Part shown: piece by piece, positions 15,113-22,946 of the stretch
Layout of the letters: every line of letters begins with the position of its first letter
Numbering within the stretch: position 1 is the first letter of the stretch
Source: Streptomyces cirratus
GTDB taxonomy: Bacteria; Actinomycetota; Actinomycetes; Streptomycetales; Streptomycetaceae
Direction of reading: 5' to 3'
Assembly: GCF_014650775.1 (NCBI RefSeq)
Contig: NZ_BMVP01000006.1
Span: 186,001 to 250,000, forward strand
Length of the DNA stretch: 64,000 nucleotides
Notes under the pieces: model-generated
Databases searched by the model: none
What the model saw: the letters and a program-made list of their open reading frames with translations, nothing else
Told to the model about the DNA's origin: nothing
Position numbers and translations under genes: made by a program

Positions 15113-16657
15113 TCAGCCGCGCGGGGCGGATTCGGCCGCCTGGTCGAGGCGGAACGCCTCGTTGCCCAGGCCGATCCGGGCGTGTGCCTCGGGGCTGCGG
15201 GAGCGCAGCACCAGGCCGTGTACGAGGCCTGCGAGGGCGGCGACGGCGATGATGGCGGGCAGGACCCAGCTGAGCGCGGAGCCCTCGTCCGCGCCGACCA
15301 GGACGGCGAAGTCCTTGACGGTGTAGACGGCGATGAACAGCAGCGCGAGGCCTGCGGCGCCGGCCGCGACGAGCCGCCAGACCTGGGCGGCGGCGGTGCC
15401 CCGGCGGACGAAGAAGGCGATCACGGCGAAGGAGGCGGCGGCCATGAGAAGCGTCACGCCGAGGGCGCCGACGCTGCCCATCCAGGTGAACAGGTGCAGG
15501 ACGGGCGCCGTGGGGTCGCCGGCCGGCATGTCGTCGGTCACGGCGAAGGCGATGACGACGACGGCGGCGATGCCGGTCTGCAGGAGCGAGCCGGTGGCGG
15601 GGGCTCCGGTGCCGGCGTTGGTGCGGCCGAAGGGGGCCGGGAGGAGGCCCTCGCGGCCCATGGCGAAGGCGTAGCGGGCCACCACGTTGTGGAAGCTGAG
15701 CATGGCCGCGAACATGCCGGTGACGAAGAGGACGTGCAGCACGTCGGTGAAGGCGGTGCCCAGGCGGCTCTCGGTGAGCTGGAAGAGCAGGCCGGGACCG
15801 GCTTCGGCGGCGGTCTTGACCACCGCGCCGGGTCCGGTGGCGACGGTCAGGGCCCAGGCGCTGAGGGCGAAGAAGAGGGCGACGAAGCCGACGGCGAGGA
15901 ACATGACGCGGGAGACCACGATGTGCGGCTTGCTGGTCTCCTCGGCGTAGACCGGCGACTGCTCGAAGCCGACGAAGGCGGCGATGCAGAAGCACAGGGC
16001 GGTGCCGAGGCCGGCTCCGCCGAGCGTCGAGGGGTCGAAGGCGTGCAGCGAGAGGCCTTCGGCGCCGGGCTTGCCGAGGGCGGCGAGGTCGAAGACGACG
16101 ACGAGGGCGCATTCGATCAGCAGCAGGACCCCGAGCACCTTGGCGTTGAGGTCGATCTTGAGCCAGCCGAGTGCGCCGGTCGCCGCGACCGCGATCAGGG
16201 CCGGGATCCACCAGGCGAGTTCGACGTCGAGGTAGGTGGCGAAGAGCCCGGAGATCTCGAAGCCGAGGATGCCGTACACGCCGACCTGCATGGCGCTGTA
16301 GGCGACGAGGGCGACGAAGGAGGCCGCCGAGCCGGCGGTGGGTCCCAGGCCCCGGGCGATGTAGGCGTAGAAGGCGCCGGCGTTGTGGACGTGGCGGCTC
16401 ATCTCGGCGTAGCCGACGCTGAACAGGGCGAGGACGGCGCCGAGGACGACGTACAGCAGGGGCTGGCCGACGATGCCCATGACGCCGAAGATGGTGGGCA
16501 TGACGCCGGCCACGACCATCAGGGGCGCGCTGGCGGCGAGCACGGAGAGCAGCAGGCCGGCGGTGCCGAGCCGGTCGGCGCGCAGGGCCCGGTCCTGGCC
16601 CTTGTAGGTCCGTATCTCGGCCGGGTCGGTGAGCGTGGTGGATCTGCCCGTCGGCAT
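15113..16657 (-). CDS. APC family permease
   Basis: Membrane transporter of 514 residues with about twelve to fourteen helices, belonging to the amino acid/polyamine/organocation superfamily but not to the AAT group of its neighbour. Landmarks are LLLSVLAASAPLMVVAGVMP in helix I, YAEMSRHVHNAGAFYAYIARGLG in helix II-III, and CFCIAAFVGFEQSPVYAEETSKP around helix VI, which is the substrate-binding E-S motif region. It shares a strand with the 315-residue TPR-like gene, 74 bases downstream of it, and is probably cotranscribed with it. Substrate unknown. Confidence 0.92.
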   Translation of the reverse strand: MPTGRSTTLTDPAEIRTYKGQDRALRADRLGTAGLLLSVLAASAPLMVVAGVMPTIFGVMGIVGQPLLYVVLGAVLALFSVGYAEMSRHVHNAGAFYAYIARGLGPTAGSAASFVALVAYSAMQVGVYGILGFEISGLFATYLDVELAWWIPALIAVAATGALGWLKIDLNAKVLGVLLLIECALVVVFDLAALGKPGAEGLSLHAFDPSTLGGAGLGTALCFCIAAFVGFEQSPVYAEETSKPHIVVSRVMFLAVGFVALFFALSAWALTVATGPGAVVKTAAEAGPGLLFQLTESRLGTAFTDVLHVLFVTGMFAAMLSFHNVVARYAFAMGREGLLPAPFGRTNAGTGAPATGSLLQTGIAAVVVIAFAVTDDMPAGDPTAPVLHLFTWMGSVGALGVTLLMAAASFAVIAFFVRRGTAAAQVWRLVAAGAAGLALLFIAVYTVKDFAVLVGADEGSALSWVLPAIIAVAALAGLVHGLVLRSRSPEAHARIGLGNEAFRLDQAAESAPRG

Positions 16658-16731
16658 GGCGGGGTGTCCTTTCGGGGGAAGGGCGGGGGCGCGGTGCGGT
16701 GCGGTCGGGCGGCGTGTGCGGAGCGGGTGCG

Positions 16732-17679
16732 TCAGGCGGTGCCGAGCGCGGCGCTGCGCGCGGCGAGGAACGCCTTGTGCGGGTCGAGGTCGGGGTAGGA
16801 CCAGGGGGCGCGGGTGGCGTGGCTGCCGATGCGGTGGAAGAGGGCGGCGGCCTCGGCCGGGCGGCCTTCGCAGAGCTTGGCGTGGGCGAGGAAGTTGAGG
16901 TCGACCCGGTTGCGGGGGTGGTCCTCGCGCTCCCATTCGAGCCACCAGTCGAAGGCGGAGCGCAGCACTTGGCGGGCCCGGCGGCCGGACCAGTGGGCGG
17001 CGGCCGCGTCGGGGCTGCGGCCGTGGACGGCGGCGAGGACGCGGTAGCGCTCGGCGTGGGCGATGACGGGGAGTACGGCGAGCGGTGAGTCGGCCGGGGA
17101 CTCCTCGGCGGCCCAGGCGGCGAAGTCGTAGACCTCGTGGAGCGGGTCGTATCCGACGGCCGGGTTGCGTTCGGCCAGCTTGGCGACCATGAGGTGGTGG
17201 GCGTGGTGGTGCTCGCGGTGGCGGGCCCGTACCTGGTCGAAGTGGCGGCTGAACTCCTCCTCGGTGCCGAAGGCGCGCGAGAGCATGAGCAGGCCGAGCC
17301 AGGGGGTGGGGTCGGCGGGGAGCAGTGCGGCGGCCCGGCGGCATGCCTCGTCGGCGGCCTCGGGCGTGCCCTTGCGGCGCAGTGCGGTGAACACGGCGGC
17401 GCAGGCGAGGAGGGTGGCGGCGTCGGCGCTCGCGGGTTCGGCGAGCAGCCATTCCCGGGCCCAGGCGGTGGCGGCCGGGGTCTGGGCGAGGACGACGACG
17501 CGGTGGCCGCGGCGGTCCCAGTCGTCGCCGGTGCCGACGAGGAGGGAGCGGGCCTTGGACCACCGGCCCTGGGTGAACTGGGCGCGGACGTCGACGAGTT
17601 CCGCGTCGCAGAGGGCGGGGTCGAAGAGCTGGGCGTCCCGCTTGCGGGCGCGGCCGAGGGGCGGCGGAGGGGGCGACAT
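16732..17679 (-). CDS. TPR-like helical hypothetical protein
   Basis: A 315-residue Ala/Leu/Arg-rich helical protein without signal peptide or membrane segments. Several 34-residue-like helical pairs (WSKARSLLVGTGDDWDRRGH, AATLLACAAVFTALRRKGTP, DEACRRAAALLPADPTPWLG, LCEGRPAEAAALFHRIGSHA) suggest a tetratricopeptide-type solenoid. The His run REHHHAHHLM near residues 165-175 is notable. The function is unknown. A good ribosome site (GGAGGG) precedes ATG at 17679. It is probably first in an operon with the APC permease, so it may regulate or support transport, which is inference only. Confidence 0.7.
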   Translation of the reverse strand: MSPPPPPLGRARKRDAQLFDPALCDAELVDVRAQFTQGRWSKARSLLVGTGDDWDRRGHRVVVLAQTPAATAWAREWLLAEPASADAATLLACAAVFTALRRKGTPEAADEACRRAAALLPADPTPWLGLLMLSRAFGTEEEFSRHFDQVRARHREHHHAHHLMVAKLAERNPAVGYDPLHEVYDFAAWAAEESPADSPLAVLPVIAHAERYRVLAAVHGRSPDAAAAHWSGRRARQVLRSAFDWWLEWEREDHPRNRVDLNFLAHAKLCEGRPAEAAALFHRIGSHATRAPWSYPDLDPHKAFLAARSAALGTA

Positions 17680-18409
17680 CCGCGGGTTCCCTCCTGGACA
17701 CGGACGCGGGCGGACGGCGTGCGGGCAGCACGCGCGGGGACGGTGCGGGTGGTACTCGGTTGTGCCGGTGGGGCTGGTGGTGCGAGTGGTACGGGTATTG
17801 CGGCTGGATCACGCCGGTCGAGGACCGGATGATCACGCACAGCAAACCGGTGAGCACAGGTCCGCGTCAAGGTCCAGACCGGCGCGTGGCGGGTTTCAAC
17901 TGCTCCACCGAAGGGGGGAGTTGAGGCTGTTGTGCCGGTTTGGCCACACCATGGCGACTGCGGCCGGGGCCGGTCACCGGGCCCCCGTGCCGGGCGGCGG
18001 CGATCCTCCCCCGGCCCGGTCCGGCGCCTTGGCGCCCCACTGCGAAAGGCCCCCTGCAGCGGCGCCGACCTGCGCCGACTGCGCTACGGCGCGAGCGCGG
18101 TGCACGTACCGCTCCGGCGACCGTGCGCCGCCCCTCGCGGACCTGCGGGCGGCGGGAGCGGGCCCCTGCGGCTGTCCGGCGGCTGTCCGTGAGGTGACCG
18201 GCGCGGAAGGTCCGGTGCCGACGGGCGGGGGCCCGGGGCGCGCGCCGGGCGGATGCGGGAGCCGGGCATCAGTGGCCGAATGGCGCCACCGGCCCGGGCG
18301 GCGCCGGCAGCCGGCCACCGTCGCGCCCCAGCCGTCCCGCTCGGCCGTCCTGCCCAGCCGTCCCGCTCAGCCGTCCCGCTCAGCCGTCCCGCTCAGGCCA
18401 CCGTCCCGC
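17680..18409. other. 730-base intergenic region without a convincing gene
   Basis: This gap separates the divergent start at 17679 from the end of the FAD dehydrogenase at 18410. Short open frames exist but are Arg/Pro/Gly-rich with no ribosome site and no family pattern. It should hold the promoter of the permease operon near its left end. The right end is a tandem repeat (18328-18416). I see no RNA gene. Confidence 0.5.
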
Positions 18410-18416
18410 TCAGCCC
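18328..18416. repeat. Tandem repeat of CAGCCGTCCCGCT
   Basis: About six imperfect copies of a 13-base unit (CAGCCGTCCCGCT, with variants CGGCCGTCCTGCC and CAGGCCACCGTCCCGCT). They run up to and partly into the last codons of the FAD dehydrogenase gene. Probably replication slippage; no function is evident. Confidence 0.75.
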
Positions 18417-20065
18417 ACCGCCTTGGCCGCGGCCCGGCCCGCCGCGCGGCCCGAGAAGACGCAGCCGCCGAGGAAGGTGCCTTCGAGGGCGCGGTACCCG
18501 TGCACGCCGCCGCCGCCGAAGCCGGCCGCCTCGCCGGCCGCGTACACGCCCGGGAGCGGCTCGCCGCCGCCGGTCAGCACCCGCGAGGAGAGGTCCGTCT
18601 CCAGGCCGCCGAGCGACTTGCGGGTCAGGATGGACAGCCGGACGGCGATCAGCGGGCCGGCCTTCGGGTCCAGGATCCGGTGCGGCGCCGCGGTGCGGAT
18701 CAGCCGGTCCCCCAGGTACTTGCGGGCTCCGTGGATCGCGGTGACCTGGGAGTCCTTGGAGAACGGGTTCGCCATTTCCCGGTCCCTGGCCACGACCGCC
18801 TCGCGGACGGTCGCCTCGTCGAGCAGGTTCTCCTTGGTGACGGCGTTCATGCCGCGCACCAGGGCGGCGAGGTCCCGTTCCACGACGAAGTCCGCACCGC
18901 GGTCCATGAAGGCCTTGACCGGCCCCGGTACGGCCTGGCGGGCCCGGTCGATGACGTCACGGACCGACTTGCCCGTCAGGTCGGGGTTCTGTTCGGAGCC
19001 GGAGAGTCCGAACTCCTTGCCGATGATGCGCTGGTTGAGCACGAACCAGGTGTGGTCGTGGCCGGTCCCCATGATGTGGTCGAGGGTGCCGAGCGTGTCG
19101 AACCCGGGGAAGAGCGGTACGGGCAGCCGCTTGCCGGTGGCGTCGAGCCAGAGCGAGGACGGGCCGGGCAGGATGCGGATGCCGTGCCGGGCCCAGATCG
19201 GGTTCCAGTTCTCGATGCCTTCGGTGTAGTGCCACATCCGGTCCTTGTTGATGTGGCTGGCGCCCGCTTCCTCGGCGATGCCGAGCATCAGGCCGTCGAC
19301 GTGGGCCGGGACCCCGGACAGCATCCGCTCGGGCGGGGTGCCGAGGCGGGCCGGCCACTGGGCGCGTACGAGGTCGTGGTTGCCGCCGATGCCGCCGCTG
19401 GTGACGATCACCGCCTGGGCCCGCAGGGAGAAGGCGCCGGTGCTCTCGCGGCCGCTCGCGGAGCCCCGTACGGCGTCGGAGGGTTCCAGGACCTCGCCGC
19501 TGACGGTGTCCACCGCGCCGGCCGTACGGGAGAGACCGGTGACGCGGTGGCGGAACCGCAGCTCGACCAGGCCGCGGGCCGCCCCGGCGCGGACCCTGCG
19601 TTCGAAGGGGGCCACCAGGCCGGGGCCGGTGCCCCAGGTGATGTGGAAGCGGGGTACGGAGTTGCCGTGGCCGCCGGCGTCGTAGCCGCCGCGTTCGGCC
19701 CAGCCGACGACGGGGAAGAAGCGGACCCCCTGGGCGTGCAGCCAGGGCCGTTTCTCCCCGGCCGCGAAGTCGACGTAGGCCTCGGCCCAGCGGCGCGGCC
19801 AGGCGTCCTGCGTACGGTCGAACCCGGCGGTGCCGAGCCAGTCCTGGAGGGCGAGCTCGCGGCTGTCCTTGATCCGCATCCGGCGCTGTTCGGGCGAGTC
19901 CACGAAGAAGAGGCCGCCGAAGGACCAGTGCGCCTGCCCGCCGATCGACTGCTCGGGTTCCTGGTCGAGCAGGATGACCTTGCGGCCCGCGTCGACGAGC
20001 TCGGCGGTGGCGACGAGACCCGCGAGCCCGGCTCCGATCACGATCACGTCTGCGTCGTACGTCAT
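18410..20065 (-). CDS. FAD-binding dehydrogenase (KstD/fumarate-reductase-like)
   Basis: Flavoprotein of 551 residues. The N-terminal Rossmann motif DVIVIGAGLAGLVATAEL (6-23) ends in the ribose-binding ILLDQEPEQS. The flavin contact GGQAHWSFGGLFFVDSPEQRR follows, and the C-terminal GVYAAGEAAGFGGGGVHGYRALEG closes the FAD site. This is the fumarate-reductase/3-ketosteroid-dehydrogenase superfamily, in the subgroup annotated as FAD-binding dehydrogenase. It probably introduces or removes a C=C bond in an unknown substrate. Start ATG at 20065. A palindrome at 20106-20117 sits between it and the divergent NUDIX gene. Confidence 0.9.
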   Translation of the reverse strand: MTYDADVIVIGAGLAGLVATAELVDAGRKVILLDQEPEQSIGGQAHWSFGGLFFVDSPEQRRMRIKDSRELALQDWLGTAGFDRTQDAWPRRWAEAYVDFAAGEKRPWLHAQGVRFFPVVGWAERGGYDAGGHGNSVPRFHITWGTGPGLVAPFERRVRAGAARGLVELRFRHRVTGLSRTAGAVDTVSGEVLEPSDAVRGSASGRESTGAFSLRAQAVIVTSGGIGGNHDLVRAQWPARLGTPPERMLSGVPAHVDGLMLGIAEEAGASHINKDRMWHYTEGIENWNPIWARHGIRILPGPSSLWLDATGKRLPVPLFPGFDTLGTLDHIMGTGHDHTWFVLNQRIIGKEFGLSGSEQNPDLTGKSVRDVIDRARQAVPGPVKAFMDRGADFVVERDLAALVRGMNAVTKENLLDEATVREAVVARDREMANPFSKDSQVTAIHGARKYLGDRLIRTAAPHRILDPKAGPLIAVRLSILTRKSLGGLETDLSSRVLTGGGEPLPGVYAAGEAAGFGGGGVHGYRALEGTFLGGCVFSGRAAGRAAAKAVG

Positions 20066-20105
20066 GCGCTGCCGTCCTCCGTCGGTGGTGGGGCAGATCC
20101 TTTGC

Positions 20106-20117
20106 TACGGATCGGTA
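20106..20117. promoter_or_regulatory. Palindrome TACGGATCGGTA between divergent genes
   Basis: Twelve-base dyad TAC-N-GATC-N-GTA, 40 bases before the FAD dehydrogenase start and 21 bases before the NUDIX start. It matches the core of the 6016-6029 palindrome at 10 of 12 positions. A TetR-type operator is likely. Confidence 0.4.
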
Positions 20118-20138
20118 ACCCGTCAACAGGGGTGTTGG

Positions 20139-20669
20139 ATGAATCGCGTGAGCGCTGCAGACGAGGTACTGGACGTGGTGGACCGGGACGACCGGGTGAC
20201 GGGACGGGCGCCGCGCGGGGAGGTGTACGCGCGCGGACTCATCCACCGGTGCGTGTTCGTGCGGGCCCGGGACGCGGCGGGCCGCGTCTTCGTGCACCGC
20301 AGGACCGCCTCGAAGCTGGTGTTCCCCTCGCACTACGACATGTTCGTGGGCGGGGTGCTGGGCACCGGGGAGGACTACGCGCAGGCGGCGCTGCGGGAGG
20401 CCGAGGAGGAGCTGGGAGTGCGGGGGCTGGAGCAGCCGCGACCGTTGTTCAAGTTCCTCTACGAGGGGCCGGGCGGCTCTTGGTGGTCGTACGTGCACGA
20501 GGTGCGGTGCGAGCTGCCGGTGCGTCCGCAGGAGTCGGAGGTGGCCTGGCACGCGTGGCTCTCCGAGGACGAACTGGCGCGGCGGGTGGCGCAGGGCGCC
20601 TGGGCGTGGGTGCCGGACGGGCTGGAGGCGTACCGGCGGCTGCGCGCGCACGAAGGGTGGCACCAGTAG
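20139..20669 (+). CDS. NUDIX hydrolase (IDI-like)
   Basis: Cytosolic 176-residue hydrolase of nucleoside-diphosphate-linked compounds. The Nudix box is complete: GVLGTGEDYAQAALREAEEELGV, beginning near residue 72, with the REAEEEL metal-binding helix. The N-terminal DEVLDVVDRDDRVTGRAPRGEV matches the IDI-like Nudix subgroup (YfcD type). ATG at 20139 gives MNRVSAADE; a GTG three codons later is possible. Ten bases downstream the DUF202 gene begins. The substrate is unknown. Confidence 0.9.
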   Translation: MNRVSAADEVLDVVDRDDRVTGRAPRGEVYARGLIHRCVFVRARDAAGRVFVHRRTASKLVFPSHYDMFVGGVLGTGEDYAQAALREAEEELGVRGLEQPRPLFKFLYEGPGGSWWSYVHEVRCELPVRPQESEVAWHAWLSEDELARRVAQGAWAWVPDGLEAYRRLRAHEGWHQ

Positions 20670-20678
20670 ATTGACCGG

Positions 20679-21077
20679 GTGATCGACTTGGTCAAGGACG
20701 TACGCCTCTGGTTCGCCCCCCAGCGGTTGAAGGAGGAGGGCGAGACACCGGACTACCGGTTCTCGCTGGCCAACGAGCGGACGTTCCTCGCCTGGATCCG
20801 GACCGCGCTGGCGCTGGTGGGCGGCGGGTTCGCGGTCGACCAGTTCCTGCCCGACCTGCGGTGGGGGGTGCGCGTCGGGATGACAGTCGCGCTGCTCGCG
20901 GCGGGGGCGGCCTGTGCGCTGCGGGCGGTGAACCACTGGATGAGGTGCGAGCGGGCGATGCGGCGGGGTGCCGACCTGCCGGTGTCCCGGTTCCCGGTGG
21001 TGCTGGGCCTGGGGGTGGGGCTGGTCGCGGGGGCGATGGTGGTGATCGTCTTGCTGGGCCTGACGAACTCGCGGTGA
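20679..21077 (+). CDS. DUF202 (YidH) membrane protein, first of a pair
   Basis: A 132-residue integral membrane protein. The DUF202 signature YRFSLANERTFLAWIRTALALVGGG (about 25-49) leads into the first helix. A second helix (VGMTVALLAAGAACALRAV) and a third (VVLGLGVGLVAGAMVVIVLLG) follow. The family role is unknown. The start is GTG at 20679 (MIDLVKDVRLWF). The stop overlaps the next DUF202 gene by GTGA, so both subunits are probably made together and may form a hetero-oligomer. Confidence 0.9.
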   Translation: MIDLVKDVRLWFAPQRLKEEGETPDYRFSLANERTFLAWIRTALALVGGGFAVDQFLPDLRWGVRVGMTVALLAAGAACALRAVNHWMRCERAMRRGADLPVSRFPVVLGLGVGLVAGAMVVIVLLGLTNSR

Positions 21078-21400
21078 GGGCGGTGCCGGGGCCGGACGAG
21101 AGGCGTGACGCGGGGCTCCAGCCGGAGCGGACCCGGCTGGCGTGGCGGCGCACGACGCTGGCCTGTTCGGTGACGGCGGTCCTCGCGCTGCGCCAGGCGC
21201 TGCGCGGGTCGGGTTCGGCGCTGGAGGCGGGTGGGGCGGCCCTGATCGTGCTGGTCTGGCTGGCGTTCCTGGGCGTCGCGCACCGGCGGATCCGCGAGCT
21301 GGCGGCCTACCGGCCGCCGGTGCTGGCGCCGCGGGTGGCCCTGGGGGCGGTGCTGTGCACGGTGGCGCTGGCGGTGTTCGCCATGACGGTGATCACCTGA
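21074..21400 (+). CDS. DUF202 membrane protein, second of the pair
   Basis: A 108-residue partner of the preceding gene. PERTRLAWRRTTLACSVTAVL (17-37) is the shorter DUF202 signature and first helix, ALIVLVWLAFLGVAHRRI the second, and ALGAVLCTVALAVFAMTVIT the third. Translation starts at GTG 21074, overlapping the upstream stop by four bases. The two proteins share little beyond the ERT-LAW-RT core, so the pair is an old duplication rather than a recent one. Confidence 0.88.
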   Translation: MRAVPGPDERRDAGLQPERTRLAWRRTTLACSVTAVLALRQALRGSGSALEAGGAALIVLVWLAFLGVAHRRIRELAAYRPPVLAPRVALGAVLCTVALAVFAMTVIT

Positions 21401-21483
21401 TCGGACGGACGGATGATCAGCCTTCTCCGCGCCACTGTGGATATGACTCCGATATGGGGAGGATTCGCACTAATCTCGGCGCC

Positions 21484-21780
21484 ATGACGACCCTCCACCA
21501 GGAACACCCCCTGCACGAGCACGCACACGCCCCCGGCTGCGGTCACCCTCAGGTGCCCCACGGCGACCACGTCGACTACGCGCACGACGGCCATCTGCAC
21601 CGGGAACACGCGGGGCACTGGGACGAGTGCGAGACGCAGGGGCACACGGCGCACGAGGACCACGACCACGCGCACGGACCGGCCTGCGGGCACGAGACCG
21701 TCCAGCACGGCGACCACATGGACTACGTGCACGACGGCCACCGGCACGCCGAGCACGACGGCCACTACGACGACCACTGA
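21484..21780 (+). CDS. Histidine-rich metal-binding protein with an internal duplication
   Basis: A 98-residue acidic protein containing 27 histidines and three cysteines (C19, C49, C68), with no signal peptide. Two copies of a roughly 34-residue unit are visible: GCGHPQVPHGDHVDYAHDGH at 18 onward and ACGHETVQHGDHMDYVHDGH at 67 onward, both followed by xHxEHxGH. The shared pattern CGH-HGDH-DY-HDGH-H-EH-GH strongly suggests zinc, nickel or copper binding. Streptomyces has similar short CGHxxVxHGDHxDY proteins, function unknown. ATG at 21484 is preceded by a divergent promoter region with a repeated GATATG. It sits alone between the DUF202 pair and the MBL gene. Confidence 0.85.
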   Translation: MTTLHQEHPLHEHAHAPGCGHPQVPHGDHVDYAHDGHLHREHAGHWDECETQGHTAHEDHDHAHGPACGHETVQHGDHMDYVHDGHRHAEHDGHYDDH

Positions 21781-21887
21781 CGCACCGGCAGATCCCCTTC
21801 CCCGCACCAGCGGACCCCGCCCTCCCCCGGCGCCGCGTCGACTGGCAGGATGCTGACCGCCTGTCAAGCGACCCGGGGAGAGTGCCG

Positions 21888-22799
21888 ATGACCGTCGACG
21901 AGCCGTACCTCGTCCAGCCCGCGACCGGCGTGTACGCCTACGTCCAGCCCGACGGCGGCTGGTGCCTGAACAACGCCGGCTTCGTCAGCGACGGCGGCCG
22001 GACGCTGCTCATCGACACCGCCGCCACCGAGCGCCGGGCGCTGGCCCTGCGGGACGCGGTCGTGGCGGCCGGGGTGCCGCTGCCCCGCACGGTCGTGAAC
22101 ACCCACCACCACGGCGACCACACCTACGGCAACGGCGTGTTCACCCCCGAGGCGCTGGTCCTGGGCCACGACAACGCCCGCTCCGAGCAGCTCGCCGCCG
22201 GGCACCAGCTGGAGATGATCTGGCCCGCGACCGACTTCGGCGCGATCGAGATCACCGCACCTTCCCTCACCTACAGCGACCGGATGACCCTGCACGTCGG
22301 GGGGACCGAGGTCCAGGTCATCCACCCGGGCGTCGCGCACACCACCGGGGACTCCGTCGTCTGGCTGCCCGGGCAGCGGGTCGTGTTCACCGGTGACCTG
22401 GTCTTCGCCGAGGGCACGCCGTTCCTGGCGATGGGGTCCCTGGCCGGATCGCTGCGGGCGCTGGAGCTGCTGCGCTCGCTCGGCGCCGAGACCGTCGTAC
22501 CGGGTCACGGGCCGCTGACCGACCCGTCGGCGTACGACGCCACCGAGCGGTACCTGCGCTACGTCGCCGAACTCGCCCGGGAGGGCGTGGCGAAGGGGCT
22601 GACGCCGCTGGAGGTCGCCCGCGAGGCCGACCTGGGCGAGTTCGCGGCCTGGCGGGAGAGCGAGCGGCTGGTGGCGAACCTGCACCGGGCGTACGCGGAG
22701 CTGGCCGGGGAGCCCGAAGGGGCGCCGCTGGACATACTGGCCGTACTCAAGGACATGACCGTGATGAACGGCGGGACGCCGATCCTCTGCCACGCCTGA
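21888..22799 (+). CDS. MBL-fold metallohydrolase
   Basis: A 303-residue metallo-beta-lactamase-fold hydrolase. The metal motif NTHHHGDHTYGN (72-83, HxHxDH) supplies most ligands, His151 in VAHTTGDS and Asp170 in VVFTGDLVF complete the di-metal site, and VVPGHGPLTD gives the last histidine. The subgroup resembles quinoprotein-relay and cyclase-like MBL enzymes (WCLNNAGFVSDGGRTLLIDT N-terminus). The start ATG at 21888 has the ribosome site GGGGAGAG. Gene-end hairpin at 22811-22849. The substrate is unknown. Confidence 0.9.
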   Translation: MTVDEPYLVQPATGVYAYVQPDGGWCLNNAGFVSDGGRTLLIDTAATERRALALRDAVVAAGVPLPRTVVNTHHHGDHTYGNGVFTPEALVLGHDNARSEQLAAGHQLEMIWPATDFGAIEITAPSLTYSDRMTLHVGGTEVQVIHPGVAHTTGDSVVWLPGQRVVFTGDLVFAEGTPFLAMGSLAGSLRALELLRSLGAETVVPGHGPLTDPSAYDATERYLRYVAELAREGVAKGLTPLEVAREADLGEFAAWRESERLVANLHRAYAELAGEPEGAPLDILAVLKDMTVMNGGTPILCHA

Positions 22800-22810
22800 G
22801 GAGCCAGGAG

Positions 22811-22849
22811 CCCGGGCCGGGGGGGTCACCGGGGAATTCCCGGCCCGGG
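22811..22849 (+). terminator. Hairpin terminator after the MBL hydrolase
   Basis: CCCGGGCCGGG (22811-22821) pairs perfectly with CCCGGCCCGGG (22839-22849), an 11-base-pair stem with a 17-base loop, 11 bases past the stop. Confidence 0.7.
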
Positions 22850-22861
22850 GGCACTGGACGG

Positions 22862-22881
22862 CATACCGACTGGTCGGCATG
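22862..22881. promoter_or_regulatory. TetR-type operator upstream of the ACAD operon
   Basis: Palindrome CATACCGAC-TG-GTCGGCATG with nine-base half-sites, 66-85 bases before the kinase-like gene start. Its first 13 bases (CATACCGACTGGT) recur exactly, in reverse, at 28506-28518 in front of the SDR gene. The likely repressor is the TetR protein at 25252-25863. Confidence 0.65.
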
Positions 22882-22946
22882 ATGGCTTCCGTTCGCCATA
22901 CCCCGTCCGCTCCGGATGGAGTCCACTCCGCATGGAGGTGCGCCCC

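Noticed and set aside
14892-17870. A 992-codon minus-strand frame over the permease and TPR-like genes
   Set aside because: Its composition is Arg/Pro-rich without domains. The overlapping frames encode a complete APC permease and a coherent helical protein.
17680-18409. Short plus-strand frames before the FAD dehydrogenase
   Set aside because: They are Arg/Pro-rich, lack leaders and end in slippage repeats.
21420-21483. Zur-type operator before the histidine-rich gene
   Set aside because: There is a direct repeat of GATATG but no Zur-like palindrome.
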